Source: Alcanivoracaceae bacterium (GTDB taxonomy: Bacteria; Pseudomonadota; Gammaproteobacteria; Pseudomonadales; Alcanivoracaceae). Taken from it: a DNA stretch of 64,000 bases. How positions within the stretch are numbered: the stretch's first letter is position 1; each line of letters begins with the position of its first letter. The stretch covers positions 232,123 through 296,122 of the forward strand of contig JARGPN010000006.1 of assembly GCA_029213045.1 (NCBI GenBank), read 5' to 3'. Shown here piece after piece: positions 1 to 7,616 of the stretch. The position numbers and the translations under genes are program-made. The notes beneath the pieces were generated by a model. The model did not search any database. It had not been told where the DNA came from and was given only the letters and a program-made list of their open reading frames with translations.

Positions 1-224
1 GGGATTCAGGGAGCCTATTCAGCTAATGCCCTTAATTCCGCGCAGCACGGTATCACTGCTTCATTGATAAAACTTGTACGTTCTCAGCCTATCACCTTAC
101 GTGTTTTTATCGAGGTCTTGTGGCCAATTTGTTGCGTTTTTCACCTTCTGTGCATCTATCTATTTTACCGAGTGAACAAAGTCGCTAGTCTTGCTGTCTG
201 CAATACCACAGGACAGGAGCCATC
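1..224. other. leading intergenic stretch, promoter region of yiaD-like gene
   Basis: I see no credible coding sequence here. The last bases hold a good ribosome binding site (AGGAG at about 215-219) just before the ATG at 225, so the promoter of the OmpA-family lipoprotein should lie in this stretch. No convincing -35/-10 pair could be assigned by eye. Confidence 0.4.
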
Positions 225-890
225 ATGAAAAAATTAGCGAGCAGTGCGTTACTTGCCGCAGCGGTTGTCACCGCTGGGTGTTCTACATTTAATCCATACA
301 CCGGAGAGAAACAAACCGGTAAGGCAACATCGGGAGCCGCCATTGGTGCTGCCGTCGGAGCTTTGATTGGTATTGCAACATCAGACAATGCCAAGGAACG
401 TAAAGAAAGAGCGTTAAAAGGTGCTGGCATTGGCGCTATTGCTGGTGGTGGTGTCGGTTATTACATGGATGTACAGGAAGCCAAGCTTAGACAAAAACTC
501 GAAGCGTCCGGTGTTTCAGTTACCCGTGATGGCGACAACATTGTGCTTAATATGCCTGGCAACATCACATTCGATACCAATCAATCGACGGTAAAAGAAT
601 CATTTAAGCCTGTTTTAGATTCGGTGTCGGAAGTATTGAAGGAATATAAATCAACCATGATTCAGGTTGGTGGGCATACGGATAGCACTGGTAGCGATCA
701 GTACAACCTTCTGTTGTCGCAGAACCGAGCCCAAGCCGTGGCCAATGTGCTCTTCGGCTTTGGCGTTCAACCAGTACGCACCGATGTTGTCGGCTTCGGC
801 GAAACTCAGCCGGTTGCCTCAAACAGCTCGGAAGGTGGCCGCTCACAAAACCGTCGCGTTGAATTGATTCTGTTGCCGTATTCACAGTAA
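225..890 (+). CDS. yiaD: YiaD-like OmpA-family outer-membrane lipoprotein
   Basis: Outer-membrane lipoprotein that binds peptidoglycan through an OmpA-like domain. A lipobox ends at Cys19 after a short hydrophobic signal. Residues about 37-80 are Gly/Ala rich (glycine zipper). This is followed by GVGYYMDVQEAKLR, a segment nearly identical to E. coli YiaD, and then an OmpA C-terminal domain from about 108 to the end with GHTDSTG and NRRVEL. The length (221 aa) matches YiaD (about 219). The ATG has AGGAG six bases upstream. It is monocistronic and followed by a strong hairpin terminator. E. coli YiaD has been linked to suppression of BamD defects; that role here is only inferred from family membership. 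Confidence 0.9.
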   Translation: MKKLASSALLAAAVVTAGCSTFNPYTGEKQTGKATSGAAIGAAVGALIGIATSDNAKERKERALKGAGIGAIAGGGVGYYMDVQEAKLRQKLEASGVSVTRDGDNIVLNMPGNITFDTNQSTVKESFKPVLDSVSEVLKEYKSTMIQVGGHTDSTGSDQYNLLLSQNRAQAVANVLFGFGVQPVRTDVVGFGETQPVASNSSEGGRSQNRRVELILLPYSQ

Positions 891-956
891 GGCATCGCGT
901 CAGTTTGTTTGTCTGCTAGAGCAATAGAGCTAGCTGGCTAACCAAGAAGACAAAAA

Positions 957-994
957 AACCGCCCACCACTTTAAGTGGTTGGGCGGTTTTTTTA
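957..994. terminator. bidirectional hairpin terminator
   Basis: The arms accgccca-ccactt and aagtgg-t-tgggcggt pair almost perfectly (one bulged T) and are flanked by an A run and a T run. It ends the yiaD-like transcript and could also stop transcription of the minus-strand gene beyond. Confidence 0.85.
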
Positions 995-1054
995 TGGATG
1001 TGTTCTGAGGTGCTTCGTGTGTTAATAGCCCTGTGAACAATCTGTGACCGCTCC

Positions 1055-1133
1055 ATCGCTTTCAGGCAAGCTCCCACATGGACCGAGAGTGTTTGCTGGT
1101 TAATTCCTATGTAGGAGCTTGCCTGCAAGCGAT
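1055..1133. repeat. REP pair (REPIN-like), inverted
   Basis: Two inverted copies of the 23-base REP core, at 1055-1077 and 1111-1133, are separated by 33 bases. Each copy has its own small hairpin (GCTTGC-CT-GCAAGC in the best copies), and the pair can fold into one long cruciform. It lies just downstream of a minus-strand gene's stop codon, a typical place for Pseudomonas-type REP elements. Confidence 0.85.
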
Positions 1134-1175
1134 AGGGCCTAATTCAGCACCCATACGCCGCAAGCTAACGCCCTG

Positions 1176-2288
1176 CTACCCGACCTTTTCATAAAGCGGA
1201 CGAGATAACTCAGCCCAATCCACTTGCCCATCATCGAGCAGGTTTTCAAACTGCAAAATACCAAGTTCTTCAAATTTGGGTCGGATCTTGTCGGTAAGTA
1301 GCCCTATACGTTTTAAGTTAGGCACAATGCGCGTGAACAACAAATTACGGAATTGCTGCATCAAATAAGACCCCAGCACCTGTTCTCGCGCCGCTTCCAC
1401 ATCCCAACCAAAATGCTCGAAAACATCGGTGCCAATAAGGCGTTCACGCATAACTACACACGCCTCAAACGCAAACTGCGCACGCTCTTCCTTTTCTTCC
1501 TCAGACAGGGTACTGACAAAGTCTTCTAAATAATTCACCCCAAACGTCACATGACGTGCCTCGTCTCTCACCACAAGCGTGATAATTTCTCGTAACAACG
1601 GATCTTGGGCTGTGAGCTTTAAGGTATTGAAAGCGGCCAACGCCAGCCCCTCAATGATGATCTGCATGCCGATAAACTTAAGGTCCCAGCGTGGATCCGT
1701 CAGAATTTTATCTAGTAGCACTTTAAGGTGATTGTTCACGGGATAGAAAATCCCGATTTTTTCTTGAAGATAACGAGTAAAGGCTTCGACATGGCGCGCC
1801 TCGTCAAAGGTTTGAGACGCGGCATAAAGCTTAGCATCGTAAGTCGGAGCACATGAGGCAAGTTGCGATGCGACGAGTAATGCGCCCTGCTCGCCGTGTA
1901 CAAACTGCGCAAGCATCCACGCAAGGTTATGCCAGCCAAAGCGTAACTTTTCGTCCTCTGAGAGATTTTCAAACACGTCCCAACCGCTGAAAGGGTTCAT
2001 GCTCTGATCTAGCGGAGATTCAGACTTCGGAAAGTTCTGACTCCAATCGAGATCCAAGTCAGCATTCCAATTCAGCTCTTTTCCGAGTTTATATAACTTA
2101 CGAATGCGCCCATCAGCGCTGGAATAGTCCCAGTTGTAGTGCCCGGTAAGGGGCGTCTGAAAAATTTCGACAACGTCTTCGACGTAAGCAGGCGTGAGTT
2201 TTTCTTCGATGTCTTCGTGACCAGGGCCGTCCCAACTTTCATAAAAACTCACGTCTGCGGGAGGCGTATTAACACGTTTGATTTTCAT
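1176..2288 (-). CDS. ferritin-like diiron protein (putative oxygenase)
   Basis: All-alpha diiron carboxylate protein of the ferritin-like/RNR-R2-like superfamily. Both halves of the metal site are visible: Glu133, then DEARHV with E163/H166, then Glu213, then a second DEARHV with E243/H246. The 30-residue spacing is the same in each half. I prefer the start at 2288 (MKIKRV, 370 aa) because GAGGG sits about nine bases before it; an in-frame ATG at 2303 would add five residues. There is no signal peptide, so it should be cytoplasmic. The substrate is unknown: the fold covers fatty-acid desaturases, N-oxygenases such as AurF and R2 proteins, and no further specificity can be read from the sequence. 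Confidence 0.75.
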   Translation of the reverse strand: MKIKRVNTPPADVSFYESWDGPGHEDIEEKLTPAYVEDVVEIFQTPLTGHYNWDYSSADGRIRKLYKLGKELNWNADLDLDWSQNFPKSESPLDQSMNPFSGWDVFENLSEDEKLRFGWHNLAWMLAQFVHGEQGALLVASQLASCAPTYDAKLYAASQTFDEARHVEAFTRYLQEKIGIFYPVNNHLKVLLDKILTDPRWDLKFIGMQIIIEGLALAAFNTLKLTAQDPLLREIITLVVRDEARHVTFGVNYLEDFVSTLSEEEKEERAQFAFEACVVMRERLIGTDVFEHFGWDVEAAREQVLGSYLMQQFRNLLFTRIVPNLKRIGLLTDKIRPKFEELGILQFENLLDDGQVDWAELSRPLYEKVG

Positions 2289-2451
2289 TCTAACGGCCCT
2301 CATTTGATTGGCGTTATTCGTAGGTCGGTACCCTTAACGCTAGACCTTTCGAGTATGCCTCACCAATTCAAAGGACGACAATATACGTAGTGTATACACC
2401 GCATGACTGGCTGTTTAACTTGTTCATTATCAGGAGCTTAAGAATACAACC

Positions 2452-2483
2452 TAAGGTGCTCTCTCATGTGAAAGAGCACCTTA
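2452..2483. terminator. hairpin after the thioesterase pair
   Basis: Perfect 11-base arms (taaggtgctct / agagcacctta) with a 10-base loop lie 16 bases beyond the stop of the downstream thioesterase gene. There is no long U tract, so termination may be weak or the hairpin may protect the mRNA 3' end. Confidence 0.55.
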
Positions 2484-2498
2484 TAGTTGGATATCCGA

Positions 2499-2957
2499 TT
2501 ACTCGGAGTCTGAGTTTTCTTCGGAGAGGAGGAAATGCGCCCGGGCTATGGCGATAGGTTCTTCTTTGCGGACCTGCCACGCACTGATATGAACATTGGC
2601 AACTCGGCGTCCGAGCCGCGTGATGCTGCACTCAACGAAGGTGTCTCGCACATGCCCAGCGCGAAGATAGTCGACGGTCAGATCGATCGTTTTCGGTATG
2701 CGCGGCTCGCCCATTTCTAACAAAATAAACAGTAACGCCGCTTGCTCCATAAACCCGGCAACCGCCCCGCCATGCAATGCGGGCAGTGTTGGATTGCCGA
2801 CATTGGTGTCTTTTTTGGGGAGAATAAAATATAGCTCTTCTCCCCGTGAGACGACCTGGATCCCTAAAAACCGCGCATACGGCACGCGATCTATCAACGA
2901 CTGGTACGTCTCCTTCCCGCTGCGACAGTCTTCTACCCACTGCTTGATATTTTTCAT
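2499..2957 (-). CDS. PaaI-family hotdog thioesterase (downstream copy)
   Basis: Acyl-CoA thioesterase of the hotdog fold, PaaI/YdiI-like, 152 aa. The signature G-N-P-x(4)-LHGGAVAGFMEQAA is present at about residues 54-74, with the HGG turn and a catalytic-position acidic residue in the following helix. The segment IDLTVDYLRAG, the typical central strand, follows. It overlaps the upstream thioesterase by four bases (ATGA), so the two are translationally coupled. The substrate cannot be read from sequence. The nearby PhaC-like hydrolase hints at acyl-CoA or hydroxyacyl metabolism, but this is context only. Confidence 0.85.
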   Translation of the reverse strand: MKNIKQWVEDCRSGKETYQSLIDRVPYARFLGIQVVSRGEELYFILPKKDTNVGNPTLPALHGGAVAGFMEQAALLFILLEMGEPRIPKTIDLTVDYLRAGHVRDTFVECSITRLGRRVANVHISAWQVRKEEPIAIARAHFLLSEENSDSE

Positions 2958-3433
2958 GGGGCCACCACCGTGCCAGCATTCGGTACTTTCATGCGCATAT
3001 ACGTGGCCATGCCTGTGGCAATGGGCTCCTCAGCGCCCTCCGCCCACGCCTCTAAGCGAACGAACGCGACATGCTCCGATAACCGGTAGCATTCCGCTTC
3101 GCCGATAATGGCAGCGCCTGGGGTCGGTGCACGGAGATGATCAATACGAAAATCAATGGTCGGCGTAATTTCGAATGTTGGGAAAACACGCAATGCATTT
3201 GCCAAGCCACCCAACTGATCGAGAAAGGCGAAGATCGCGCCACCGTGAATCATGTTGGTGTCAGGGTTACCCACAAGGCGCTCCTGCCAAGGCATCACGG
3301 CGCGAACAGACTGCTCTCGCGCTTCAATAATTTGTATTCCCAGCTCATGTGAATGACGAACGGATTCAACATATCGTTCGCACATTTGCACTCGGGTGAA
3401 TGGTACGGCGTTATCGTCTGTCACGGCGGTCAA
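2954..3433 (-). CDS. PaaI-family hotdog thioesterase (upstream copy)
   Basis: Second hotdog thioesterase, 159 aa. VGNPDTNMIHGGAIFAFLDQLGG is the same signature as in its neighbour, and IDFRIDHLRAPTPG is the equivalent of the neighbour's VDYLRAG strand. The pair looks like an old tandem duplication that has diverged. The listed start is TTG with a poor ribosome binding site; GTG at about 3424 or ATG at about 3385 are alternatives that keep the whole domain. It is the first gene of a two-gene operon and is divergent from the PhaC-like gene. Confidence 0.82.
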   Translation of the reverse strand: MTAVTDDNAVPFTRVQMCERYVESVRHSHELGIQIIEAREQSVRAVMPWQERLVGNPDTNMIHGGAIFAFLDQLGGLANALRVFPTFEITPTIDFRIDHLRAPTPGAAIIGEAECYRLSEHVAFVRLEAWAEGAEEPIATGMATYMRMKVPNAGTVVAP

Positions 3434-3559
3434 TGTCCAAGACTGTAAGGTGAGGCAAGATTAGCGACCTCATCGGCCGCTGAACAGCGCCCACGCCAAT
3501 AGATTACGTCATTTTGCACTCGTCACGGTACAATCGGTGCCTACGTTTAGAGACGCTGT

Positions 3560-4684
3560 ATGAATTATCGGCACACGCTTTCATCTGGTTGGCGCGCTGT
3601 TTCACATGCTGTTGAGCGCCGACGCCATCCGCACCGTTTTATTTTGAACGATAAAACGCCGTGGGTAGAAATCTATCGCAACGGCATCATGGCCGTACGT
3701 CATTATACCTTGCCGCCCATGGACGCCATTTCCGTTGACGGCAACGATATCCCCGTCAGCAAAACACGTCATCGCGTGCCGATTCTTTTAGTGCCGGCAC
3801 TGGGCATTCAAACGTGGACATGGGATTTAATGCCAAGCCGCAGCATGGTTCGTTACCTTATTGCGCGAGGCTACGACGTGTATGTGTTGGACTGGGGTAG
3901 CCCGTCGCTGTCTGATCGCGAGCTGGGTTTAAGCACCTACGTAAATGAATGGATGCCTGAAGCGGTCGAGGCTGTGCGACAACATGGCGAAAGTAACGAG
4001 GTTAGCCTTGTCGGTTATTGCATGGGCGGCCTGTTGTGTTTGATGTATTTGGGTGCGTTTCCCGATGCGCCCGTGCGCAACCTCAGCACCATTGCCAGTC
4101 CAGTTAATTTTCACAAAAGCGGCCCATTTGGCTCGATTATGGGGTTGGTAAGTTATCCGGCCCTGAAAGTGCACGATTGGTTTCAAGTACGCCTAGAGCC
4201 TGTCAGTGCGAAGCTCTTTCACATTCCCGCTAACTTATTGTCATTTGGATTTAAAATGACGAATCCACCGGGTGTGGTAGCGTCTTACCTTGATTTAGTG
4301 CGCAATATTTCTGACCGCGAATACGTCACGGAATATATGACCGTGGGTCAGTGGTTTAACGACATGGTTGACTACCCCGGTGCGACCGTCCGAGAAGTGA
4401 TCGAAAAAATGGTCATTAGAAACAGTTTAGCGGGTGGTCGTATTCGTATCGGTGACCGCTACTCTGACTTTTCGAATATCACGGCCAATCTCTTGGCGTT
4501 CGCTGGCACGACAGACCGAATCGTCAGCGTGCAAGCTGCGAAAGATATTATGCGCCTTACCTCATCCAAAGATCGTCGCTTCGATGTGGTGCCTGGCGGG
4601 CATGCGGGAGTATTTGCGGGAAGCAAGGCACCTACACATGCATGGCGCGCGATTGCTGATTGGTTGGCAGTTAGATCGGACTAA
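3560..4684 (+). CDS. PhaC-like alpha/beta hydrolase
   Basis: Alpha/beta-fold protein of the poly(3-hydroxyalkanoate) synthase-like family, 374 aa, close to the length of class III PhaC subunits. The nucleophile box is GYCMGG with Cys154, the cysteine-type lipase box of PhaC rather than a serine box. The rest of the triad is Asp319 (AGTTDRIV) and His348 (GGHAGVF). No PhaE or phasin gene is adjacent, so true polyester synthase activity is uncertain; it could be a related acyltransferase or hydrolase. There is no signal peptide. An inverted repeat overlaps its stop codon. Confidence 0.75.
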   Translation: MNYRHTLSSGWRAVSHAVERRRHPHRFILNDKTPWVEIYRNGIMAVRHYTLPPMDAISVDGNDIPVSKTRHRVPILLVPALGIQTWTWDLMPSRSMVRYLIARGYDVYVLDWGSPSLSDRELGLSTYVNEWMPEAVEAVRQHGESNEVSLVGYCMGGLLCLMYLGAFPDAPVRNLSTIASPVNFHKSGPFGSIMGLVSYPALKVHDWFQVRLEPVSAKLFHIPANLLSFGFKMTNPPGVVASYLDLVRNISDREYVTEYMTVGQWFNDMVDYPGATVREVIEKMVIRNSLAGGRIRIGDRYSDFSNITANLLAFAGTTDRIVSVQAAKDIMRLTSSKDRRFDVVPGGHAGVFAGSKAPTHAWRAIADWLAVRSD

Positions 4685-4705
4685 CGAGACACACCCGTTA
4701 GTCCG
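4677..4705 (+). terminator. hairpin overlapping the PhaC-like stop codon
   Basis: Arms cggactaacg (4677-4686) and cgttagtccg (4696-4705) are perfect 10-base inverted repeats followed by TTTCAG. The 5' arm includes the TAA stop. It is probably the transcript end, although the U tract is short. Confidence 0.55.
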
Positions 4706-4719
4706 TTTCAGAACAAATA

Positions 4720-5481
4720 TTATTGTTGCGTGATCGCCAATAAATCTTCCGCCGTTTGTGAGCTGTAACGATAGAACAGCAACGGCACCTTCGCGGCGCT
4801 TGGGTCGTCTAACTGGGGGATCGCGCCTTTGATGAATGCCCAGCGTGTTTTTAATGTTCCCAATGTGCGCTTGGCTGCGTCGCCACCCGTTCCGCTTTTT
4901 TCGAGTGCAGTCAGGTTCATCTCAAACTCCATCGCTTCTCGGCTGAAGGCCATGGACTCTTCTTGCGTGCCGGTATTAATCCCCGCAGAGGGAAATGTCG
5001 ATAAGGCAATATATTCGGATGAAATTTTTAGCAGCTGCGCACCAAGGGCAATAAGCTCGTCGTTGTCGCCGGGCGTAGCTGTTTTTATATTGCTCTGTAA
5101 CTCTTTATCAATATCGAGCGTCAAGCTGTTGATTTCCGAGAAGGCATTAAAGTCCGCATAGCCCACCGCCGCTAACGGATTATCCACCGCGCGATCACCG
5201 AGTGCGGCCCACATTGCTTCTAGTTCAGAGTGGGTCTCTTTCTCGGTGCTCGTTACCGCTTCCGCACCAAGCGTCTCTAAAATAACGCCGCCTTCATGAA
5301 TGACATTTTCCAGCGCATCTAAATCTTCCGGCGCATTGCCTCGCACCGCGAGCTGATGAAAGCCCATGCGGACGCGCCATGTTTCCATTTGCAGTGAGCT
5401 AAGCGTTTCGACCTTAAAGCCGGCGAACGCGGGACTCGTGATGCTTGCCAGTAAAACCATTGTTGCTATGTGCTTTATCAT
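4720..5481 (-). CDS. secreted alpha-helical protein of unknown function
   Basis: I do not recognise this family. It is a 253-aa protein with a clear Sec signal peptide (cleavage near AFA/G, residue 20). The mature part is Ala/Leu/Glu rich and predicted mostly helical, without cysteines, so a soluble periplasmic helical bundle is likely. AAGGA lies seven bases before the ATG. It is the last gene of a run with the DUF805, YkvA and ParA genes (21-base gap to DUF805), suggesting co-transcription. The helical pattern loosely recalls periplasmic sensor domains, but there is no membrane or signalling domain. Confidence 0.6.
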   Translation of the reverse strand: MIKHIATMVLLASITSPAFAGFKVETLSSLQMETWRVRMGFHQLAVRGNAPEDLDALENVIHEGGVILETLGAEAVTSTEKETHSELEAMWAALGDRAVDNPLAAVGYADFNAFSEINSLTLDIDKELQSNIKTATPGDNDELIALGAQLLKISSEYIALSTFPSAGINTGTQEESMAFSREAMEFEMNLTALEKSGTGGDAAKRTLGTLKTRWAFIKGAIPQLDDPSAAKVPLLFYRYSSQTAEDLLAITQQ

Positions 5482-5502
5482 TTCTTCGTCCTTGTGTGCG
5501 CT

Positions 5503-6180
5503 TTATTGCCCGATTTTTTTCATCAGCTCTTTAAGCTGATTAGGGTCGATTTGCTGCGAGTTTCCAAGATATTTCTCCGCTTGCTCAGGGGCAACATATT
5601 GCCAGCCGATTGCGCCTATTTGCCCCAAAGCACCAAGCATCATGAATACCCAAAAAAAACCGCCGAATATCTTCACTAACGTCGAATTAGGCATTGGCGG
5701 TGTGCCATAGCGATTCATGCCATCTGATTCCGCACCAAAGAGATATAGCGAAAACAACGGAGAAATAAGTGATACAACGAAAACGATACTCGGAGAGTAC
5801 GGCATCATAATGCCGATAGGGATAAGCGCTAGGTTGGCAAAAAGTAGCACTACCATCCAGCCTGTTCGTCCAATATCGTGCAAACGACGCACCGCTAAAG
5901 ATATGTAATAGACAAACCAAAAAAGCGCTCCAACGCCAGCCAGTATGGCTATTAGCGATGCGGCTGGATCTTTTTCGAGCGTGGCCATGGCAATCACAAG
6001 CGCCAGCAGAATAGTCAAAACAAGTATAAAAATAGACGCCGTCGAATAGCATGCGAACTGCAGGCGGCTGATACGCTGAGAAAAACTGAACGCCTTTGGC
6101 TCTTCGTAAATGATATGCCCATGCCCCTGATACCCGGCGCGCGGCGCACGGTAGGCTTCGTCTAGTGACGAATCATCCAT
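5503..6180 (-). CDS. DUF805 inner-membrane protein
   Basis: Integral membrane protein of the DUF805 family, 225 aa. Family marks are FSQRISRLQFAC before the first helix, AVRRLHDIGRTGW in the middle, and GMNRYGTPP after the last family helix. About five hydrophobic segments are visible, then a C-terminal hydrophilic tail of about 30 residues. The start at 6180 (MDDSS) has AAGGAG at good spacing; longer in-frame starts lack one. The start overlaps the end of the YkvA gene by eight bases. The family's function is unknown. Confidence 0.85.
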   Translation of the reverse strand: MDDSSLDEAYRAPRAGYQGHGHIIYEEPKAFSFSQRISRLQFACYSTASIFILVLTILLALVIAMATLEKDPAASLIAILAGVGALFWFVYYISLAVRRLHDIGRTGWMVVLLFANLALIPIGIMMPYSPSIVFVVSLISPLFSLYLFGAESDGMNRYGTPPMPNSTLVKIFGGFFWVFMMLGALGQIGAIGWQYVAPEQAEKYLGNSQQIDPNQLKELMKKIGQ

Positions 6181-6601
6181 TGTCTTCTCCTTGTTGTTTT
6201 GTGCCTTCCGCTTGCTCCCCTTCCCACTCACGGAATGCAATTAAATCTGTTCTAAACATTTGTACGACTTTAGCGATCACTGCCATATCATCAAGCAAGC
6301 CGAGGCCCGCTATAAAATCAGGCACCGCATCAAATGGAACTAAGAAATAGACTAGCGCGCCGATCAACGCGACCAAGGTTCTGATGGGTACAACGCGGTA
6401 ACGGCCTTTTGCCCAAGCGCTGACCAATCTAACGATGGATTGGATTTCAATGAAGGTTTCGCCGAGCCGGTCTTGGTATTGCGCTGCGCGCTCTTTGGCG
6501 CGCTGGGCCACTCTCGCGGCAACATCAGGGCGCGCCACCAGCTTTTCTGCATTCTCTTCGGCTTTGTGCAAATACTCGTTTGGCTTAGGCACCCAACTCA
6601 C
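6173..6601 (-). CDS. YkvA/DUF1232 family protein
   Basis: Small protein (142 aa) with the DUF1232 core PFDAVPDFIAGLGLLDDMAVI at about residues 88-109, which forms a hydrophobic hairpin or short membrane segment. The N-terminal half is highly charged and helical. It overlaps the ParA gene by 17 bases and the DUF805 gene by eight, so the three are tightly coupled. DUF1232 proteins are common and uncharacterised; membrane association is the only reasonable inference. Confidence 0.8.
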   Translation of the reverse strand: MSWVPKPNEYLHKAEENAEKLVARPDVAARVAQRAKERAAQYQDRLGETFIEIQSIVRLVSAWAKGRYRVVPIRTLVALIGALVYFLVPFDAVPDFIAGLGLLDDMAVIAKVVQMFRTDLIAFREWEGEQAEGTKQQGEDNG

Positions 6602-7364
6602 CGTTCAACGCGATAAACTCTTCCGTCATCTTATGACGCGGAGATAGATATACCAATGGCATCGCTCTATCGTGCGATTCACGCATAATCACACTGCTGG
6701 AAATATGATTCGACAATATCGGCAGCCCCTCGCTGATGAGCTCCTCTACTAACTGCTTCGGCAAATTAGCGCGTGGTTGGAACTGATTTACGATGATACC
6801 TTCAACCTTTAATTCATCATTATGATCTTCGCGCGCTTCCTGAATATTGTCGAGCAAGGTGTAAAGTGCCTTGCGCGAAAACGCATCGCAATCAAATGGA
6901 ATCAATACACGATCGCCCGCGATAAGTGCAGACAAGGTATAGAAGTTATAGGCGGGAGGTGTATCCACATAAATCACATCGAATTCTTTTTCGAGGTTCA
7001 ATAACAAGCTGCGGAATTTATAGATCTTATGTTTTGATTCGAGCATGTGCTCGATTTCACCCAACTCTGGGTTTGACGGGATCACAAACAGATTTTCAAA
7101 CTGAGTGGGATGCACAAACTCACGTGCGTCTTTTTCCTTGATGCGGAACGACAAGGTTTGACCAAAAAAAGTACCAATATTGGGCTTGGGACCTTCCGCG
7201 CCAGTAAAGGCATCCATCCCAAGTAGATATTGGCTGGCATTACACTGAGGGTCTAAATCCACGACTAGCGTTCGCTTGCCTTGCGACGCGCTGATAGCTG
7301 CGAGATTCACCGTGATACTGGATTTCCCTACCCCGCCTTTTTGATTAAAAACTACCCGACGCAT
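6585..7364 (-). CDS. ParA-family ATPase without a ParB partner
   Basis: Deviant Walker A ATPase of the ParA/MinD group. The start at 7364 (MRRVVFNQ) has AGGGGG upstream and puts the KGGVGKS P-loop at residues 9-15, as is normal; 259 aa. VVDLDPQCNAS and VIYVDTPPAYNF give switch I and Walker B. No parB or plasmid replication gene is nearby, so this is an orphan ParA, the kind that often positions protein complexes (for example chemotaxis or pilus machinery) rather than DNA. It heads the operon with YkvA, DUF805 and the helical secreted protein. Confidence 0.88.
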   Translation of the reverse strand: MRRVVFNQKGGVGKSSITVNLAAISASQGKRTLVVDLDPQCNASQYLLGMDAFTGAEGPKPNIGTFFGQTLSFRIKEKDAREFVHPTQFENLFVIPSNPELGEIEHMLESKHKIYKFRSLLLNLEKEFDVIYVDTPPAYNFYTLSALIAGDRVLIPFDCDAFSRKALYTLLDNIQEAREDHNDELKVEGIIVNQFQPRANLPKQLVEELISEGLPILSNHISSSVIMRESHDRAMPLVYLSPRHKMTEEFIALNGELGA

Positions 7365-7552
7365 ACTACCCCCTATGCTGTGCGTGCAACCCGCATCCGA
7401 TCGAATTGATATGCCAATGTGGCCATCAAGAGAGCGTCCGCAATGAATCAGAATTGCGGACAATCATACACAGCGAACGGCGCGTCGGGCCAGAGCTGGG
7501 GCCCAAATGACGGGCTATTTCAGGCTTTTATTACTGCTTTTGGGGGGTTAAT

Positions 7553-7604
7553 AAAACTGCGCCTCGGAAACCATGTCGTTCTTCAGCTACCTCGGCGCAG
7601 TTTT
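7553..7604 (-). terminator. long-loop inverted repeat after gorA
   Basis: Perfect 11-base arms aaaactgcgcc (7553-7563) and ggcgcagtttt (7594-7604) flank a 30-base loop, 12 bases beyond the gorA stop. On the minus strand the second arm ends in a T run, so this is a plausible gorA terminator with an unusually long loop. Confidence 0.55.
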
Positions 7605-7616
7605 ATCTAGATGGTT

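Noticed and set aside
604-885. Minus-strand ORF inside the yiaD-like gene
   Set aside because: It lies antisense to a well-supported gene, with no start signal or recognisable domain.
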